A DNA stretch of 64,000 nt, taken from the NCBI GenBank assembly GCA_034687125.1, contig JAQGBZ010000063.1, positions 62,001 to 126,000 of the forward strand. The letters run 5' to 3'. Shown piece after piece: positions 13,242-23,899 of this stretch; the stretch's first letter is position 1; the number at the start of each line of letters is the position of its first letter. Position numbers and translations under genes: made by a program. The notes beneath the pieces are model-generated. The model was not told where the DNA came from. It did not search any database and saw only the letters and a program-made list of their open reading frames with translations. Source of the stretch: Neelides folsomi. Taxonomy: Eukaryota; Arthropoda; Collembola; Neelipleona; Neelidae.

Positions 13242-13314
13242 GCCTCGGTGGCGCAGTTGGCAGCGCGCGAGTCTCATAATCTCGAGGTCTAGGGTTCGAA
13301 CCCCTACCGGGGCA
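13242..13314 (+). tRNA. tRNA-Met: elongator tRNA-Met (anticodon CAT)
   Basis: A 73-nt intronless tRNA. The acceptor stem GCCTCGG pairs with CCGGGGC apart from one wobble-type position, with discriminator A. The D arm is GGCGCAGTTGGCAGCGC, the anticodon stem CGAGT/CTCGA encloses loop CTCATAA with CAT, and the T arm TAGGG-TTCGAAC-CCCTA is perfect. The TTCGAAC T-loop and the D arm with GG mark it as an elongator tRNA-Met rather than an initiator, which in eukaryotes carries AU(C)GAAA-type T-loops. Confidence 0.95.
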
Positions 13315-13316
13315 GA

Positions 13317-13322
13317 TTTTTT
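13317..13322 (+). terminator. pol III T-run terminator of tRNA-Met
   Basis: Six T residues begin 3 nt after the tRNA-Met 3' end, a standard pol III terminator. Confidence 0.8.
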
Positions 13323-13455
13323 GCCCTTTTTCTTCAAAACACACTGGTCTTTTTATGACAGTTAATTTTTCATTAATTTAAATGACCCCCATATATTTTA
13401 TTTTCCTTTACTAGAGGAAATTAGAGTTAAAATTGGTGGAATTAGAAGAACTTAC

Positions 13456-13650
13456 TTTCTAGGATGGTTTCGGTGATCGGTGGATGAATCGGAATGAATC
13501 CACGAGGGTTTTAATAGAAAAGAACGAGAAAGGATTCGGGTTCGTGGGCGGCCGGCTCCATCTGTGCAAATTGAACCTTTGACAGTTCCGAGGGCGGACG
13601 AGTCAATCGATAAAAACAACGAGTAAAATACTGCGAATACTGGCGAATAG
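13456..13650 (-). other. possible 5' untranslated exon of a minus-strand gene
   Basis: On the minus strand this segment ends in a perfect donor (AGAAA followed by GTAAGT, at 13455). It is GC-richer than its flanks, as first exons often are. It contains a short upstream ORF (MEPAAHEPESFLVLFY) that closes before the donor. It could be the untranslated first exon of the unidentified gene whose coding exon starts at 6841, which would imply a 6.6 kb intron. The 5' end is a guess. Confidence 0.3.
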
Positions 13651-13676
13651 GGCAACTGTGAGCACTGAACTCGGAA
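13600..13676. promoter_or_regulatory. possible bidirectional promoter
   Basis: This is the interval between the putative minus-strand first exon and the FRMD8 start codon at 13677. Both transcripts would start within roughly 100 bp of one another. It is locally GC-rich and no TATA box is visible, which fits a housekeeping-type promoter. The call rests on gene arrangement alone. Confidence 0.25.
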
Positions 13677-16264
13677 ATGAGATCAAGGCTCGAAAGGTAG
13701 GGTTCTTTCGGGCAGTATGGCTGGACTCCATAAGGCCTCCACGTTCCATCAATCCGATTTCCCCCATTTGGGGGCGACGAAGATCACGTAAGGAGGATTT
13801 GCTCAAATTCTTAGATCCAAAGGCTCCGCCTTTCTCTCATTAATTTTACATTCATTTTCACCTAATTTTCAATACCTCTGCTCTCCTTTACTTTACTCCT
13901 TTGCGAATTAGTCTCATTACATTATTTCGAGATTTTATATGAACTGGAGATTGGATCATTAGTATGATTATTATAAGTTAAAACTTGGATTCATTGAGTA
14001 ATTTTAATATATTTAATCACGGTGATGCTTTTACCCCAGTCCGGAAATCATGAATACTTTATTAACTTTTTGGCACATTGCCAAAACTCTCTCCCGAGTG
14101 ATCATTTTCTAAAATTGAGGTTTTCATAAATTCCAGGGGCGAGTACAATGGATTGGAAGAAAGGGAAAATCGGGGTCGGGAGCGAGGTGTGGTCGGAAGT
14201 ACTCCAAGTGGCTCGAACGGAAACGGAAAAGGACTCAACCTCAACTTGACGATGGCTTCGCCACAGAGACCAATTGGTTCTGGTGCTCCGAGTGGGATGA
14301 CAATGATCAGTGGCGAACCGAATTCTCCATGTGATGCTGGCGAAGACGGGGGCTTTCAGGAAAGACTTATTCCAAGGAAAACGTCTGTCGAAACCCAAAC
14401 TATGACCGATGACACTTATTATCAGAGAAAAATTACACCACGCGTTCCAAAAAGTAACATTAATTAAACAATTTAAATAATTATTTTTAAATTCGTCCAA
14501 TGTTAATATTTCTATTTAATATTGCGTATTCTAATTCCAATTTTTTAGAATGTAAAATGGCAGTGTACTTGGCCACTGGATCAGCAATCATTGTTGAACC
14601 TGACAAAGGAAGTACAGCGACAGCTAAAGATATTCTTCAAGCCATCGTTGAAAGCGAAGAGTTAGCGTTGCCTCCTTACGCAGCAGATGTCTTTTCATTA
14701 TGGATGGCTTCATCATTTCTCGGTAATGCATAATGTTTTAAAACTAGTTAATAGAATTTTATATCTATGAAATTACTAATGATAATTTTTATTTATCGTA
14801 ACTTGTATTTAACTAAATGACGTTTTAAATTATAGAGGTCCAATTAAAACCAAATCATCAACCACTTGGTGTAAGAAAAAATTGGAAAAGACTCCTTCAT
14901 AACTACAGCACTGCAAATCACATTGAAGCTGAATCTGATGATCCAAGAATTTGCCTTAGACGTTCGGCTTTTCTTTCAAAGAAAGAAGAAATGCTGATAA
15001 AAGATGGAAAGATTTTAGAATTATTTTATGCCGAAGCTCGTCATAACATTCTAAGTGGGCGATATCCCTGTGAAGTTGAAGATTATTCGATACTAGGCTC
15101 AATTCAAGCTTGCATTGAAATGGGCTCTTTCAATCCAGAAATTCACAATTTTGATTTTTTCAGGTTTAAAATCTTAAACATTAAAATATGAATTCTCATA
15201 CATAACTAAAACCTACATTGAACTATGAACTTATAAGTTATTTTTCATATATCATCTAATATTTTTTTTCATTTTAACAATTTTCAGACAAAATCAGAGG
15301 CAGTTTTTACCAGAACATGTTTGCGAAGCAGCATGGAACCCTTTAAATCTTCTGACACGAAAGAAAAATTCTCCTGCGTATCTCTTGCTTGAGAATTTTC
15401 GACGAATTCCACCTTCAACACCGTCCAGAAAATTGGTCCTTAAATATTTAGAGCTCTGTTGGTCTCTACCATTCTATGGGTAAAACTTTACAATAACATA
15501 GTACCGGTTTCATTTCTTTTTTCTATTTTAAGTTGAGAATGCTAATTTTTATTTTTTTATTTTTAGGAGTGCCATGTTTCATGGTCAAGTCGAAAGCCCC
15601 TCAAAAGGTTTATGGTCATTTCTTGATCATCCGGATAACTTTGTCTTGGTGGCGATCAATAGTCAGAGCCTTCATGTTATCGACTACTACCGAAATGTAA
15701 TTGTCGCATAGCTGAGTATAAGTTTATTTTTAATTTTAAACATATTTTTGATGTTTGTCATTTTTCAGAGAGTTCTAATGGGAGCTCGGTTCGAAACATT
15801 CAAAGTCGAACTCGGATGGCCTTCACATGAAACAAATCCCAATTGCTACCCATGCTTATTTCTCCAGTTTTCTGAGCCAGAAACAAGGAATGTCAAACTT
15901 CTTCAAATATTTTCCAAACAAGCTCCAATGATGGATGCACTCGTTACTCGATTTCATCGTGCTCGTAGTCGAAATATTAATCAGCTTGATTCTGTCGATG
16001 AAGTTGATGCCCGCGAGCAACCCATCGAATCTTCAGATTTCGACAGTGGTGAGTCGACATTTTATTAATTAATAAGATGGAACATAAAGAATTAAAACTT
16101 AAAATCGGACTTTTTTAGACTTCTTGTCTTCGTTGAAGACAGTGACGGAGTGTGGCGAAGAAACTTCGTGTCTCAGTAACAAATTAAATCAGCTTTCTCT
16201 CGCCACTTTCAACGATGACGGAGTTTGTATAGGACAGTCTGGTTCATGGGCATTTTCGCAGTGA
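13677..16264 (+). CDS. FRMD8: FRMD8 (FERM domain-containing protein 8, Bili/iTAP) homologue
   Basis: Eight exons, all GT-AG with matching phases: 13677-13696, 14137-14453, 14549-14722, 14836-15163, 15288-15479, 15567-15696, 15769-16048 and 16119-16264, giving 528 aa. Known FRMD8 binds iRhoms and stabilises the iRhom/ADAM17 sheddase at the plasma membrane; fly Bili dampens Wnt signalling through the LRP co-receptor. An atypical FERM module spans about residues 114-435. Family hallmarks across exon joins include LEVQLKPNHQP, SGRYPCEVEDYSILGSIQ, LPFYGSAMFHGQV and a VIDYYRN-RVLMGARF strand pair. The N-terminal 110 residues are Gly/Ser/Pro-rich, and the C-terminal tail is short. The start was chosen because ATG 13677 follows an in-frame TGA at 13659 and the 20-nt first exon joins exon 2 in phase. 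A polyadenylation signal AATAAA lies at 16347. Confidence 0.93.
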
Positions 16265-16346
16265 TCTGATATTTGAGAATCTTTGTATAAATTGTATGAC
16301 AGTTTGATACGTTTGAGCTCGTGAATCACAAGTAAGTAGGAGTTTA

Positions 16347-16352
16347 AATAAA
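16347..16352 (+). terminator. FRMD8 polyadenylation signal
   Basis: AATAAA lies 83 nt after the FRMD8 stop codon and is the first such hexamer downstream. Confidence 0.55.
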
Positions 16353-17525
16353 TATTACATTTTTGTATTTGTTTTAACTTTAAGGTTTTATGTTCCGTTA
16401 TTATTACGATTGATTGGTTGATTCATAAATAAATAAGAGAATCGAAATACGTAATCTTAATGGTGGTTCATTCAATACTATTTCAATTGTACTTAAATGA
16501 ATGACGAAGTATCAGTGATAACTTTAGCAAATAATGTAATTTTGATATTTCTTTGAGTTTTATACATATACATAAGTACTCAATTTTACTTCGAAGTTCG
16601 AGCTAACGTTTTATAAGCATACCGAGATTAATAATAATCATTAACCTTTTGCAATTGATTTTCAAGTTATACTATATATTAAAATAAATGTATCCATTTT
16701 TACTCCACATTGCTTTTTAAGCTTTGCAGTTTTAAACAAAATTAATTATAGATCTACAATATGGTATATAAGACTAGGGTAGGGAAGCTAATGATGAGTT
16801 ATTGTAGTTTTTAATCAAAGGTGTAAAATAAATATAGTTTCTATTAATATTTATGGTTAGTAGAACAAGTGTCCTATTCACTATAATACAATTGCTACTT
16901 AAAAATATTTCATTTAATACTTATCGACGAAAACTAGTATCGACATCACAGGCGTAAACTTAATTTTAATTGGTAGCACATATTATTCAATGCCACACTT
17001 TTTCAAACCTTGGTGTTTTAGATAAAAAATGTACTCAACATTATAGTGTCGTTTTTTGTTAATCTTGTAAATAATTATATTCAAGTTGTTTATTTGAATT
17101 TTATACCATATCAATCTTAACTATTGTATTAATGTAAATAATATAAGCATTAAAAATTATTAAGCAAGGAATATTAAATGGACAATTTCAATATAAAATT
17201 AAAATTAAAGTGCTAATTTGTTAGTGCTATGAGTCATTCAACGTTTAAATTAATCTTGTGCTTGTAGTTTGTAAATGAATCTCAATGATTAACTTAAATG
17301 CAAGTTAAAACAAAAGAAATACTTATGATAACATTAAATAAATGTACATTTTAATTCATTCGTTTTATTCCGTTTAGGTCATCAATCTCATTAAATAGAA
17401 AGAAAATACAAAAATTATTAATTTAAATTATATTTAAGTAGCGCCAAGATTTAATCGATAATTTCGTATCATCTACCTATAATTACTTCTTTGAAAAGTG
17501 AAGATTAATTAAAATATTCTTTCAC
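16353..17525. other. AT-rich intergenic region between convergent genes
   Basis: A very AT-rich spacer between the 3' ends of FRMD8 (+) and MAD2L1BP (-). It holds the likely MAD2L1BP polyadenylation signal at 17364-17369 (AATAAA on the minus strand) and nothing else recognisable. Confidence 0.6.
17364..17369 (-). terminator. MAD2L1BP polyadenylation signal
   Basis: AATAAA on the minus strand, about 157 nt beyond the MAD2L1BP stop codon. Confidence 0.5.
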
Positions 17526-18901
17526 TTAACATCTACGTTTACATTCAAAGCCTTTAAATCTAAAAGGTAATTGATAACAAATGTGAGAATTGTAGTCAAA
17601 TAAAGAGTCATCGTTTGAATCCTTCCTCAATTCATTTTTAACAAGTTTGATGTTAAAGGTAGTAAACTTATTTCGCTTAGCATTCAGATGAAAAGTTGGA
17701 TTTTCTACAAATCTTAGATCGATTTGTTCATCAATTGGATTTTTTACAAATAAGCAAATGTGAGTAAATGTTTTTTTCAATGGGTTTAACCCAATCAAAT
17801 CAGGATTTGTGATTAACGATCTGAAATAAATAAAAGATAATTTACCCTTTAATAGAATCTTAGGTGTATTCAAATATGTAATTAATTTTATAACTTGATT
17901 CAAGAAAAACATACTTAAAAAATCGCCTCATGTGCAAAGGGTTGTTCTCTAAATTCTCATTTGAATCTTCAATGAGATCTTCGTGAACATGAAACAAATA
18001 AACGTCTTTGGGGTTGTTGATAGATGTTCCAAATACAATTGCAACTACAGATCCATTAATGACGTTCACTTTCTTGAACAAACTCCTTATTAACTAAAGC
18101 GAAATCACGACATTATGTTATAAGATTCAAAAACGTTTCATATTAGTGAACGATTAAGCATCATTGCATTATGTATTATTGTAGATACCCCCTTCGGTAT
18201 TAAAATTGTTTAATGCAGTGCGGGTACTTACAGTGAACGATTCTTCAAACATGTTTCTACATGCGATTTCTTGAGTTTCTATCCTATTCAATAATTTCAG
18301 CAATTTCTTTTTATCTCTGACTTCTTTCATTTTCTTTCGCTAGTTATTTAAATTATGTTAGTTAATAAAAACATAATCGATATAAATTAATACATAAATA
18401 TTTAGCATTCTCAAAACAGTATAATATATTTAACAACTTACAAAATATACGATTCTTTCTCTGGGGCTCAAAAGTTTTGTCTCCCAAGTTTTATCTTCAA
18501 GCTCTTCATTCACGATTCTATTTTCTGAAAGGTAAGAATCACCAGAAAAATCTTTCTTTTGATCAGACATCATATCAAAGGGCTGTGGAATTTGTCCGCG
18601 TTGAAACAACAATAACTTGATTCCGCCTTCGACAATGCTCAAGACTTGTTCCGTAGAAAGAGAGCTCGTAAATTTTGCTTCAATCTCAAAATTCCGACAT
18701 TCATTTGTCTCAATTCGAGGCTAAAATGACAATGAAACAATCAATTTACTTACACTTGCATTTACAATTAGTTTATGAATATGGAATTCGAAGTATTCTT
18801 TAATTTAGCATTGAAATAGATAATGTATTTACCATTTTATATGAAGTTACTTTCAATGTCTCTAAACTAAACGAATATCCTATAGATGCGCGTAGTGTAT
18901 T
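17526..18901 (-). CDS. MAD2L1BP: p31comet (MAD2L1-binding protein) homologue
   Basis: Five minus-strand exons: 18901-18833, 18720-18442, 18339-18232, 18093-17915 and 17820-17526 (stop TAA), giving 309 codons with all phases consistent. p31comet binds closed MAD2 through its HORMA-like fold and with TRIP13 dismantles the mitotic checkpoint complex. Identification rests on the collinear pattern: FQRGQIPQPFDMM near the N-terminus, VAIVFGTSINNPKDVYLFHV in the middle, HMRRFFKSL, and the diagnostic C-terminus YQLPFRFKGF (vertebrate p31comet ends with an equivalent FKGF strand). The translation start is not certain. A fitting first exon starts at ATG 19146 and ends in phase 0 at 19129 or 19108. Otherwise the Met at the end of the 18833 exon could be used. 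It is divergently transcribed from RNF8. Confidence 0.85.
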
Positions 18902-19724
18902 CTAAAAAGATAACCATTGTTTTATATTACAAAAAGTATAATTTCATATTTTTCTATCAAAATTTCAAAATACTATCACTTCTCATAATATTATGAATGA
19001 TGACGATGAAAACGAATAATCCAATATGAGCGAATATGTGAACAAAGTGGTGGGAGAAATCACCTCAATTACCGCTCACACTCACAGTCAGCACGCTGAC
19101 AATTGACCTCTTTGACAAATACGTTTACGCTATTATTCTTCTTCATATTCTAATACAATAGAAAATATTATATCAATTAAATGACAATGACAATAATGAG
19201 TCTTTCAGAATAGATATTGACATCGAAAAATTGGTATTCGGTAAATATATTTTATTGACCTTGGGATAGGCAATAGAAATAGAATGGATTTAATATATAT
19301 TTAGAATAGGCATGTTTAATGTTTAGTGTTTAGGCTAGGCTGTTTTTGTTAGATGAGCGCCATTCAATTTGAAGTGAGATCACAAGGTTTGGATCCAATA
19401 GGAAAAGAAAATTCCATTTGTCCGTTCGTACAACTCTCCTTTCTTCTCTTCCTATCGCTGGAACTATTTAATGAAAGTCCACCACAACGTAGGATTCCAT
19501 CCTTGCATACAAATTCCTATTTATCTTTTATCGTATTATCTGCATTTACATGCCATTTACATCAGGCTCATTTGGCTCATCGGCTCACGTCGTTTTCTAA
19601 CTTTTGGCATAATAAGTGCAAGGCAATGAATTATTTTACGAGATCGTAACACACTTTTTAATTATAATTGGCAAATAATCAAAAGAAATTTTTGACATAA
19701 TCAGTTCAAAATTTGGACTTCACA
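18902..19724. promoter_or_regulatory. head-to-head intergenic region MAD2L1BP / RNF8
   Basis: About 0.8 kb separates the first certain MAD2L1BP exon (-) from the RNF8 start codon (+). It probably holds both promoters and the short first coding exon of MAD2L1BP (candidate ATG at 19146). No TATA box is obvious. A 98-codon frame at 19353-19649 is not protein-like. Confidence 0.4.
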
Positions 19725-21897
19725 ATGAGCCAGACGAGTGTTACGGGAATATTGCGTAGGATTTGTGCAGATAATGACACATACGCTTCAAAAATTGAGT
19801 TGAAGGGCCACGAGGTAGTTGGATTAATTATTTAATTTATTTCAGTATAATTCCAAATACGCAGTTTAGTTTTAAAAACATTGGTCTTAGATTATATAAT
19901 TGTAATGCCAATTTTCAAAAATAAGTGCAATTTTAACGTAATTTTTATTTCAGTTGAATATTGGACGTGGGGTTGATAATAACATCGTTTGGCCATCAAT
20001 ACAGCTGTCGAGAAAACACGTTTCTTTTAAGCATAATCGAAGAACGAAAAAATGGCAAATGAATCACACGGTAAGACATTTTCGATTACTGTCAATTTGA
20101 ATAAATTTTATTATTTACGTCGATTCAAGAATTATTTTCATTTTCTTCATTTGTAAAATAATTCTTTTTAGAGTACCAATGGTGTGCTTGTTAACGACAT
20201 TCCTCTCGAGAAAAGTTCTTTTCGTGATCTCGAAGACGGGGACGAAATTACTTTCATTCCGACAGGAACGCTCAAATACAGATTTCACTATCCGAAAAAA
20301 ATTGCTCCTTCACCGTCAATTAAGGCTAAAAATCGTCCTGAACCTGTGACTAAATTACCAATACTAGCTCCCACACAAATGGAAATGGAAGTTGAGGATG
20401 ATGAAATTGAAAGGCCAAGTAGTCGATGCAGCGACTATTCACTTCTCAGCATCCACTCAGACTTATCCGATGTAGAGAACCAGAGTCAAATGAAGCTAAT
20501 GCAAGATCATTTGCTGAAGAGCTTAGAGAATATGAATGAACCCTCATCCCCACAATGGGACGAAGATGAGCGGTCGCTGTAAGTCATTTTAAAGAATAAA
20601 TTTTACTTAACTGCTATTTAATACTTACTCATAATATATTCAAATAATTCACAATATCTCGATTTTATTCAATTAAATTATAATTACCCCAATTCCAATT
20701 TGTCAATTTCTTTCAATTTCAATTAAACGTATTAATTTCATTTTATATTTCAGATCACAGTCCATTTTGCTTGACGATCAAGAACCTTCCCCGAAGAGAT
20801 CTCGATTTCTCGCTAATAACGGAATGCTTACTAATTCTCCGTTGGGTTCAACTTCGGAACGATTCACTAATCCCCCTGATTCAATCAGATCGGTATTTCA
20901 ATCATTTCCTAACAAGGGTAATATTCATTTGATTAGTTTTTAATTTTTTGATATTTATTTAAAGACCCCTATTGAGACTGAGAACAAGAAAGACCAGAAA
21001 GATCGATTGCTTGAAATGGAAGAGGAAAACAGAAAGTTGAAAGCAAAACTGGCGAGCTTGAGGAAAGAAAATATTAAGGTTGAAGCGGATATGAATCTTC
21101 TCAGGACTACCACAACCATCGAACAAGAAGAAATGCAGGCGAAGATTGACGAAGCCAAGTTCGAAACTTCATTAGTACGTGAAGAGCTGGCTGCTAATTT
21201 TTTGAGATCTATCGAAGCAGAATTTTCATGTGTCATCTGCAACGAAGTTTACGTCAGCGTAAGTCGAAATTGTCGAACCGTTCTTCTTTTTAAATAGAAT
21301 GGGCACTTAATACTTAATCATTTCTAACAAGATAAACATTAGACTAAACTTACATCACTAATTATATTATAGGCCTCTGTGATAAACTGCGGTCACACTT
21401 TTTGCACCTTTTGCATTTCTACTTGGGCTAGTAAGAAAAACGAATGTCCTACATGCCGAACCAAGATCACAAGCAGAATTCGTCACGTAGAAATCGACAA
21501 TTTCATTCAAAAGGTACTCGTAGAAAATCCCATCAGTGAAGCTTCGAAGCAAAAACGGCTTGAAGCCATCAAAGAGAAGGCCGATGCGGAAATTGCTGAA
21601 AGAAATCGTGTAGAAGCTGAGCGGAGAAACGTGAATGCAGAAGCTGCTCAAAATTTACAAAATCAGCTTGGAATTGAGTTTCAAATGATTCAGCCAAGAG
21701 TACAATTAGCTGCTCGAGGTGGACGTCGTGGAAGAGGAGCTCGTAATGGTAATCCTCCTTTATATGTTCCCCCAGGTTTCGAAGATTTGAATTATCTCAG
21801 GTATATTAACGAAGAATTCTTATTAAATATGTTTCCCCCAGCTAATGCCAACGCCCCTCCACCCCCACCCCAACGAGCAAGCACAAGAAGGAGATAA
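19725..21897 (+). CDS. RNF8: RNF8-like FHA-RING E3 ubiquitin ligase
   Basis: Six exons: 19725-19814, 19954-20070, 20172-20578, 20754-20892, 20965-21258 and 21373-21897, giving 523 aa. RNF8 is recruited through its FHA domain to phosphorylated MDC1 at DNA double-strand breaks and builds K63-linked ubiquitin chains with UBC13. The FHA domain occupies about residues 20-100, with core LSRKHVSF and STNGVLVND. Residues 100-250 form a Ser/Pro/acidic linker, 258-325 a Lys/Glu-rich coiled coil, and 340-380 a C3HC4 RING (CVIC, CGHTFCTFC, CPTC). The order FHA, coiled coil, RING is specific to RNF8. Unusually, about 135 residues follow the RING: a charged helix, an RG-rich patch (RGGRRGRGARNG) and a proline run near the end. 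The exon 4 donor (20893, GTATTT) was chosen because it keeps phase; the stronger-looking site at 20918 would shift the frame. Confidence 0.92.
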
Positions 21898-23199
21898 ATT
21901 TTTATTTAACTAGTGAGCTCGTCCAAAACCCGCAAATGAATAATCCTTATAAAACTTAAAGTAAGTGAAGAGTTCTTGTCTTTTTGTATTTTTGACCCTT
22001 TTGATGGATAAACTCCATTAAAATTTAGTTGACTTTCGTTATTTAAAATTATTTAAAATCAAAATTGATTTCTATTCTAAATATTTCTAATCGGGTAATT
22101 TGATAACCAATAACATAATACTTAATTTATTTACTATCTACGGATAACTTAGCTTACGATAAGTGTATATATTTATATTACATATTGTAGTATTCAAAAT
22201 TTTGAAATCAAATGTTCAATATAAGTAAATATATTTATGTTAGCGTACGAAATGGGGATTCAATTTCAATCAATTTACTAATTCTCACCTCGAACAAACC
22301 TATCCATTTAATTTAATTATTGACTTACTTAAATTCTTTGTAGGATTTGCCTTGAATTGCAATATAGCTAAAGATGGAAAAGCCCTCTTAATTTTTTGCA
22401 GTTAAAAAACTCTCTTATTGATATTACATTAACTTAACTTTGCACGTGTTTGTGCTTTCTTCTCACCTAAGTAGTTTTACCGTTGGCCTTTAACGTTTAA
22501 TTGGTTTATCATTTTATTTATAAAATTATCATTTATTTACAATCTATATTGAGTAATAAATGATATTTATAAATGAAACTTCCCAATTATGACGATTACA
22601 CTAAATAAAATATTTATATGGTTCAGCAAATACTTGTTCAACATTAAACTAGCTACCGCTAAATTTTTTGGCATTATTGAATGATATGCTAGAAACATTA
22701 CTGTTTATTCAGAATAATCCTTATAATTTAAAATAAAGTGGATATATTGTAAATTCAGTTGTCTAAAATAATGAACGAACTTATATTAAATGTATATTTG
22801 GCCTCATTACACTTTACTAATATAAATATGTTTACTACGAATATAATTCGAACCAGTTGAATCGGCCGGGATCTTCAACTATCCTATACGCTCGTACTAT
22901 TTTCTCAATTAATATAAATTGTAATTTTATAAACATTTCACAAAACGTGATATGATTGTACAGCACATTCAACAATAAAATGGATTTTGACCAAATAATA
23001 AACCAGATTTAATTTCATTTATAATTCGACACACTCTTTTCATCATACAATTTATGTTGTTATTTATCTGAATATAAAAGAAATTAAAAATGATAGAATA
23101 CATGAACGAATGAAGACAAGTAAAGAGATCACATTCACAATAAAAATGTTATTTTTAGTATTATGAGTAATATATTAAATGATTTTATTTTTATTTGCT
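21898..23199. other. AT-rich intergenic region between convergent genes
   Basis: The spacer between the RNF8 (+) and KXD1 (-) 3' ends. It is strongly AT-rich with no protein-like frames. Two overlapping minus-strand AATAAA signals for KXD1 lie at 23184-23195, directly after its stop codon. Confidence 0.6.
23184..23195 (-). terminator. KXD1 polyadenylation signals
   Basis: Two tandem minus-strand AATAAA hexamers start only 4 nt after the KXD1 stop codon, implying a very short 3' UTR. Confidence 0.55.
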
Positions 23200-23899
23200 T
23201 TAGGACGAGGACGAGGGGGGATCTAAGACTGATGAGACGGAAGACTCTTTATCTGGCGAAGCTTCTGGTTTATCAACATCTTCGTCGTCTTCGTCATCAT
23301 CATTAATTTCGGATTTAATCTTTTCTGTTGCGACTGAAATTATTTAAGTTAAATTATTTTTGTGTTGTTTTATATTAAATATGATACTCCTATGTATGTA
23401 ACAATTCTTATGTGAATTTTTTTTAATAAAAATGTAATTTCCAATTTACTTTTAAATGCATCAGGATATTGAATGACAAGTTTAGCTTTAATCCCTTTAA
23501 TTTTTCTAAGAATGTAATCTACATCTTTTTTCATTTCAATCAACATCTGTGAGTGCCTTTTAAACTCCAGCGAAGCATTTTGTAATCGAGCAATTGACAA
23601 TTCATTACAATTCACAAGCATTTCATTTGTTTTTTCAAAGCGCTGTAACCTGAAATAGCAACAATACATAATTTTAAAACTATTGATTTTATGTATATGA
23701 TAAATTAATTGTAAATACAATTAAATTGACTTGTGTACACTTACATATATTTTTGTGATCTTATGATTGATGCAACATCATGTTGACTCACTTGACCTGC
23801 CAAACCTTGAACAAATACTTCTGGGGCAGTAAAGTTTTGAAAACATTCCACATTTGAACTTATTTCTTCTTCACTTCCAAGACTTCCTTCAGTAGTCAT
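23200..23899 (-). CDS. KXD1: KxDL motif-containing protein 1 (KXD1), BORC/BLOC-1-related subunit
   Basis: Three exons: 23899-23745, 23649-23450 and 23333-23200, giving 162 aa. KXD1 is a small coiled-coil subunit of BORC, which links lysosomes to ARL8 and kinesin for transport to the cell periphery. The conserved core covers about residues 40-115: ASIIRSQKYMLQRFEKTNEM, SIARLQNASLEFKRHSQML and the signature EMKKDVDYILRKI. The KxDL tetrapeptide reads KKDV here, a conservative Leu-to-Val change. The C-terminal tail is acidic (DDDEDDEDVD) and then Ser-rich, and varies in length across the family. The start is the first ATG; length fits the family. It is head-to-head with the RING gene at 24669. 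Confidence 0.95.

Noticed and set aside
19353-19649. 98-codon frame between MAD2L1BP and RNF8
   Set aside because: Composition is not protein-like, there are no supporting splice sites, and it lies in the shared promoter region.
20918-20964. Donor GTAATA at 20918 as the main RNF8 exon 4 end
   Set aside because: It leads to a stop three codons after the splice and a 47-nt intron; the 20893 donor keeps the coiled coil and RING in frame.
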